DNA of 6,648 bases, taken from NCBI GenBank assembly GCA_017625275.1, contig JAGALI010000042.1, positions 1-6,648 of the forward strand, read 5' to 3'. Positions 5,234-6,648 of the stretch are shown in pieces (the stretch's first letter is position 1; every line of letters starts with the position of its first letter). Below the pieces are notes generated by a model. That model was not told the DNA's origin, did not search any database, and was given only the letters and a program-made list of their open reading frames with translations. The position numbers and the translations under genes were made by a program. The stretch is from Clostridia bacterium. GTDB taxonomy: Bacteria; Bacillota; Clostridia; Oscillospirales; CAG-272.

Positions 5234-6648
5234 ATGTCGGGCTTTGTACATTTGCATTTGCACAGTGAATATAGCTTGCTTGATGGTGCATGTAAAATTA
5301 AAGACATTCCAAGGCTTGCAAAAAGTCAAGGGCAAAATGCTATTGCCATAACTGATCATGGTAATATGTTCGGTGTCGTTAACTTTTATAAGGCATGCAA
5401 GCAAGAGGGGATAAAGCCTATTATTGGCTGTGAGGTTTATGTTGCTCCAAATAGCAGGTTTGAAAAGACTAGAATAAATAATCTTGCATATTCTCATCTA
5501 GTTTTGCTTGTAAAAAATGAAATAGGGTATAAAAATCTATCATATTTAGTTTCTTTGGGATATACTGAGGGCTTTTATGTGAAGCCTAGAATTGATCTAG
5601 AGCTTTTAAAGGAGCATTCTGAAGGGCTTGTTGCACTATCTGCGTGTATTTCTGGATTCATTCCTAAAAGCATTATTTTGGGCGATATAGAGGGCGCAAA
5701 AAAGCATATAGGAATTATGCAATCAATTTTCGGCAAGGATGATTTCTATCTTGAAGTGCAAAATCATGGCATTGAAGAGGAAAAAATTGTTAATCAGGCT
5801 TTAATACAGCTTTCAGCCGAGTGTGGCGCTAAGCTCGTTGCAACCAATGATGTTCATTATTTAAGACGAGAGGACGCACCAAAGCAGCTTATTTTAATGT
5901 CCGTACAAACAAATACAACTAAATCTAGCAACTCGGACATCGCATTCAAAACAAGCGAATTTTATCTGAAAAGTGAATCGGAAATGCGTTATGCATTTAG
6001 AGATTTCCCAGAGGTTTGTGATACTACTGTTGAAATAGCGAATAAATGTAATTTTGAGCTTGAATTCGGTAAGGTAAAGCTTCCTAAATATCCAATACCT
6101 ACAAATTTATCTGCAAAAGAATATTTGAAAAAGCTTGCTTATGATGGGTTTGAAACAAAAATCAAAAAAGAATTAATAATATTTGACAATAATCACACTA
6201 GAGAGCTTTATCAGCAACGAATAGAAAAAGAGCTATCGGTAATTGATAAAATGGGATATAACGATTATTTTTTGATAGTTTGGGATTTTATTAATTATGC
6301 TAAATCGAATTCAATTTCGGTTGGTCCCGGAAGAGGCTCTGGTGCAGGAAGCCTTGTAGCATATTTGCTTGGCATTACAGATGTTGATTCTATAAAATTT
6401 GATTTGCTTTTTGAGCGTTTTTTGAACGAAGAGCGTGTTAGCATGCCTGATATTGACACGGATTTTTGTTATGAACGAAGAGACGAAGTAATTGAATATG
6501 TTAAAAATAAATACGGGTCTGATCATGTCGCGCAGATTGTTACATTTGGTACAATGGCTGCACGCGCTGCTGTAAGGGATGTTGGAAGAGTTCTTGAAAT
6601 TCCTTATGCAGATGTAGATGCAATATCAAAATTAATATCTCCTTTTCA
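5234..6648 (+). CDS. dnaE: DNA polymerase III alpha subunit DnaE, N-terminal part (runs off the window)
   Basis: C-family replicative DNA polymerase. The window holds the first 471 codons, open to the last base; the full protein is normally about 1,150 residues. Residues 1-270 form the PHP domain, with FVHLHLHSEYSLLDGA (4-19), AITDHGNMFG (38-47), IIGCEVYVAP (63-72), SHLVLL (87-92), LSACISG (135-141) and TNDVHYL (204-210). All nine expected metal ligands appear present: H8, H10, D17, H42, E67, H88, C138, D206 and H208. The polymerase domain begins after that, with SVGPGRGSGAGSLVAYLLGI (362-381), PDIDTDF (405-411), whose Asp406 and Asp408 are two of the three catalytic carboxylates, and QIVTFGTMAARAAVRDVGR (434-452). 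The third catalytic Asp lies beyond the window. Sequence is DnaE1-like rather than PolC-like. The start lies 27 bases after whiA with a strong ribosome binding site. Confidence 0.97.
   Translation, partial: MSGFVHLHLHSEYSLLDGACKIKDIPRLAKSQGQNAIAITDHGNMFGVVNFYKACKQEGIKPIIGCEVYVAPNSRFEKTRINNLAYSHLVLLVKNEIGYKNLSYLVSLGYTEGFYVKPRIDLELLKEHSEGLVALSACISGFIPKSIILGDIEGAKKHIGIMQSIFGKDDFYLEVQNHGIEEEKIVNQALIQLSAECGAKLVATNDVHYLRREDAPKQLILMSVQTNTTKSSNSDIAFKTSEFYLKSESEMRYAFRDFPEVCDTTVEIANKCNFELEFGKVKLPKYPIPTNLSAKEYLKKLAYDGFETKIKKELIIFDNNHTRELYQQRIEKELSVIDKMGYNDYFLIVWDFINYAKSNSISVGPGRGSGAGSLVAYLLGITDVDSIKFDLLFERFLNEERVSMPDIDTDFCYERRDEVIEYVKNKYGSDHVAQIVTFGTMAARAAVRDVGRVLEIPYADVDAISKLISPF

Noticed and set aside
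5216..5497. 93-codon - strand frame over the dnaE start
   Set aside because: It lies opposite the conserved PHP motifs of dnaE and shows no recognisable protein features.
6311..6526. 71-codon - strand frame within dnaE
   Set aside because: It lies opposite the GPGRGSGAGS and PDIDTDF motifs, and its product is not family-like.
1..6648. An undescribed multi-gene system, defence island or mobile element
   Set aside because: All seven genes belong to well-known housekeeping families, composition is even to the eye, and no transposase, integrase, terminal repeats or unknown gene clusters are present.

Overview
This is an AT-rich, single-strand-coding stretch of bacterial chromosome, most likely from a low-GC Bacillota of the class Clostridia. 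Gene content supports this: ispA, tlyA, argR and recN together with murB, whiA and dnaE is a Firmicutes combination, WhiA is restricted to Gram-positive-type bacteria, and MurB is the short type II form found there. Genus cannot be told from the window. All seven genes lie on the + strand, and gaps are very short except for one of 67 bases. No RNA genes, insertion sequences, CRISPR arrays or phage genes are visible, and no gene-free stretch exceeds 300 bases.

Bases 1-3369 hold the first block: the 3' end of ispA (farnesyl/polyprenyl diphosphate synthase), tlyA (S4-domain rRNA 2'-O-methyltransferase), argR (arginine repressor) and recN (SMC-like DNA repair ATPase). ispA and tlyA overlap by 4 bases (ATGA), and argR and recN follow after gaps of 9 and 16 bases, so this reads as one operon. 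Bases 3437-6648 hold the second block: murB (UDP-N-acetylenolpyruvoylglucosamine reductase), whiA (sporulation/division regulator) and the first 471 codons of dnaE (DNA polymerase III alpha subunit).

The 67-base gap between the blocks (3370-3436) is the only real regulatory space. It holds an AT-rich hairpin followed by six Ts, a plausible sigma-A promoter whose -35 lies in the hairpin loop, and a second inverted repeat that shares an arm with the hairpin and reaches the murB ribosome binding site.

The genes are housekeeping: isoprenoid precursor supply for the lipid carrier of wall synthesis, ribosome modification, arginine control, recombination repair, peptidoglycan precursor synthesis, division/sporulation control and replication. 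I found no new multi-gene system. The points most worth checking are the thinned gene order (dxs, nadK, rapZ and yvcK are absent from places where many relatives carry them), a MurB with Lys-Lys in place of the usual Tyr-Arg pair, the nested hairpins before murB, and a DnaE whose PHP domain retains all nine expected metal ligands.
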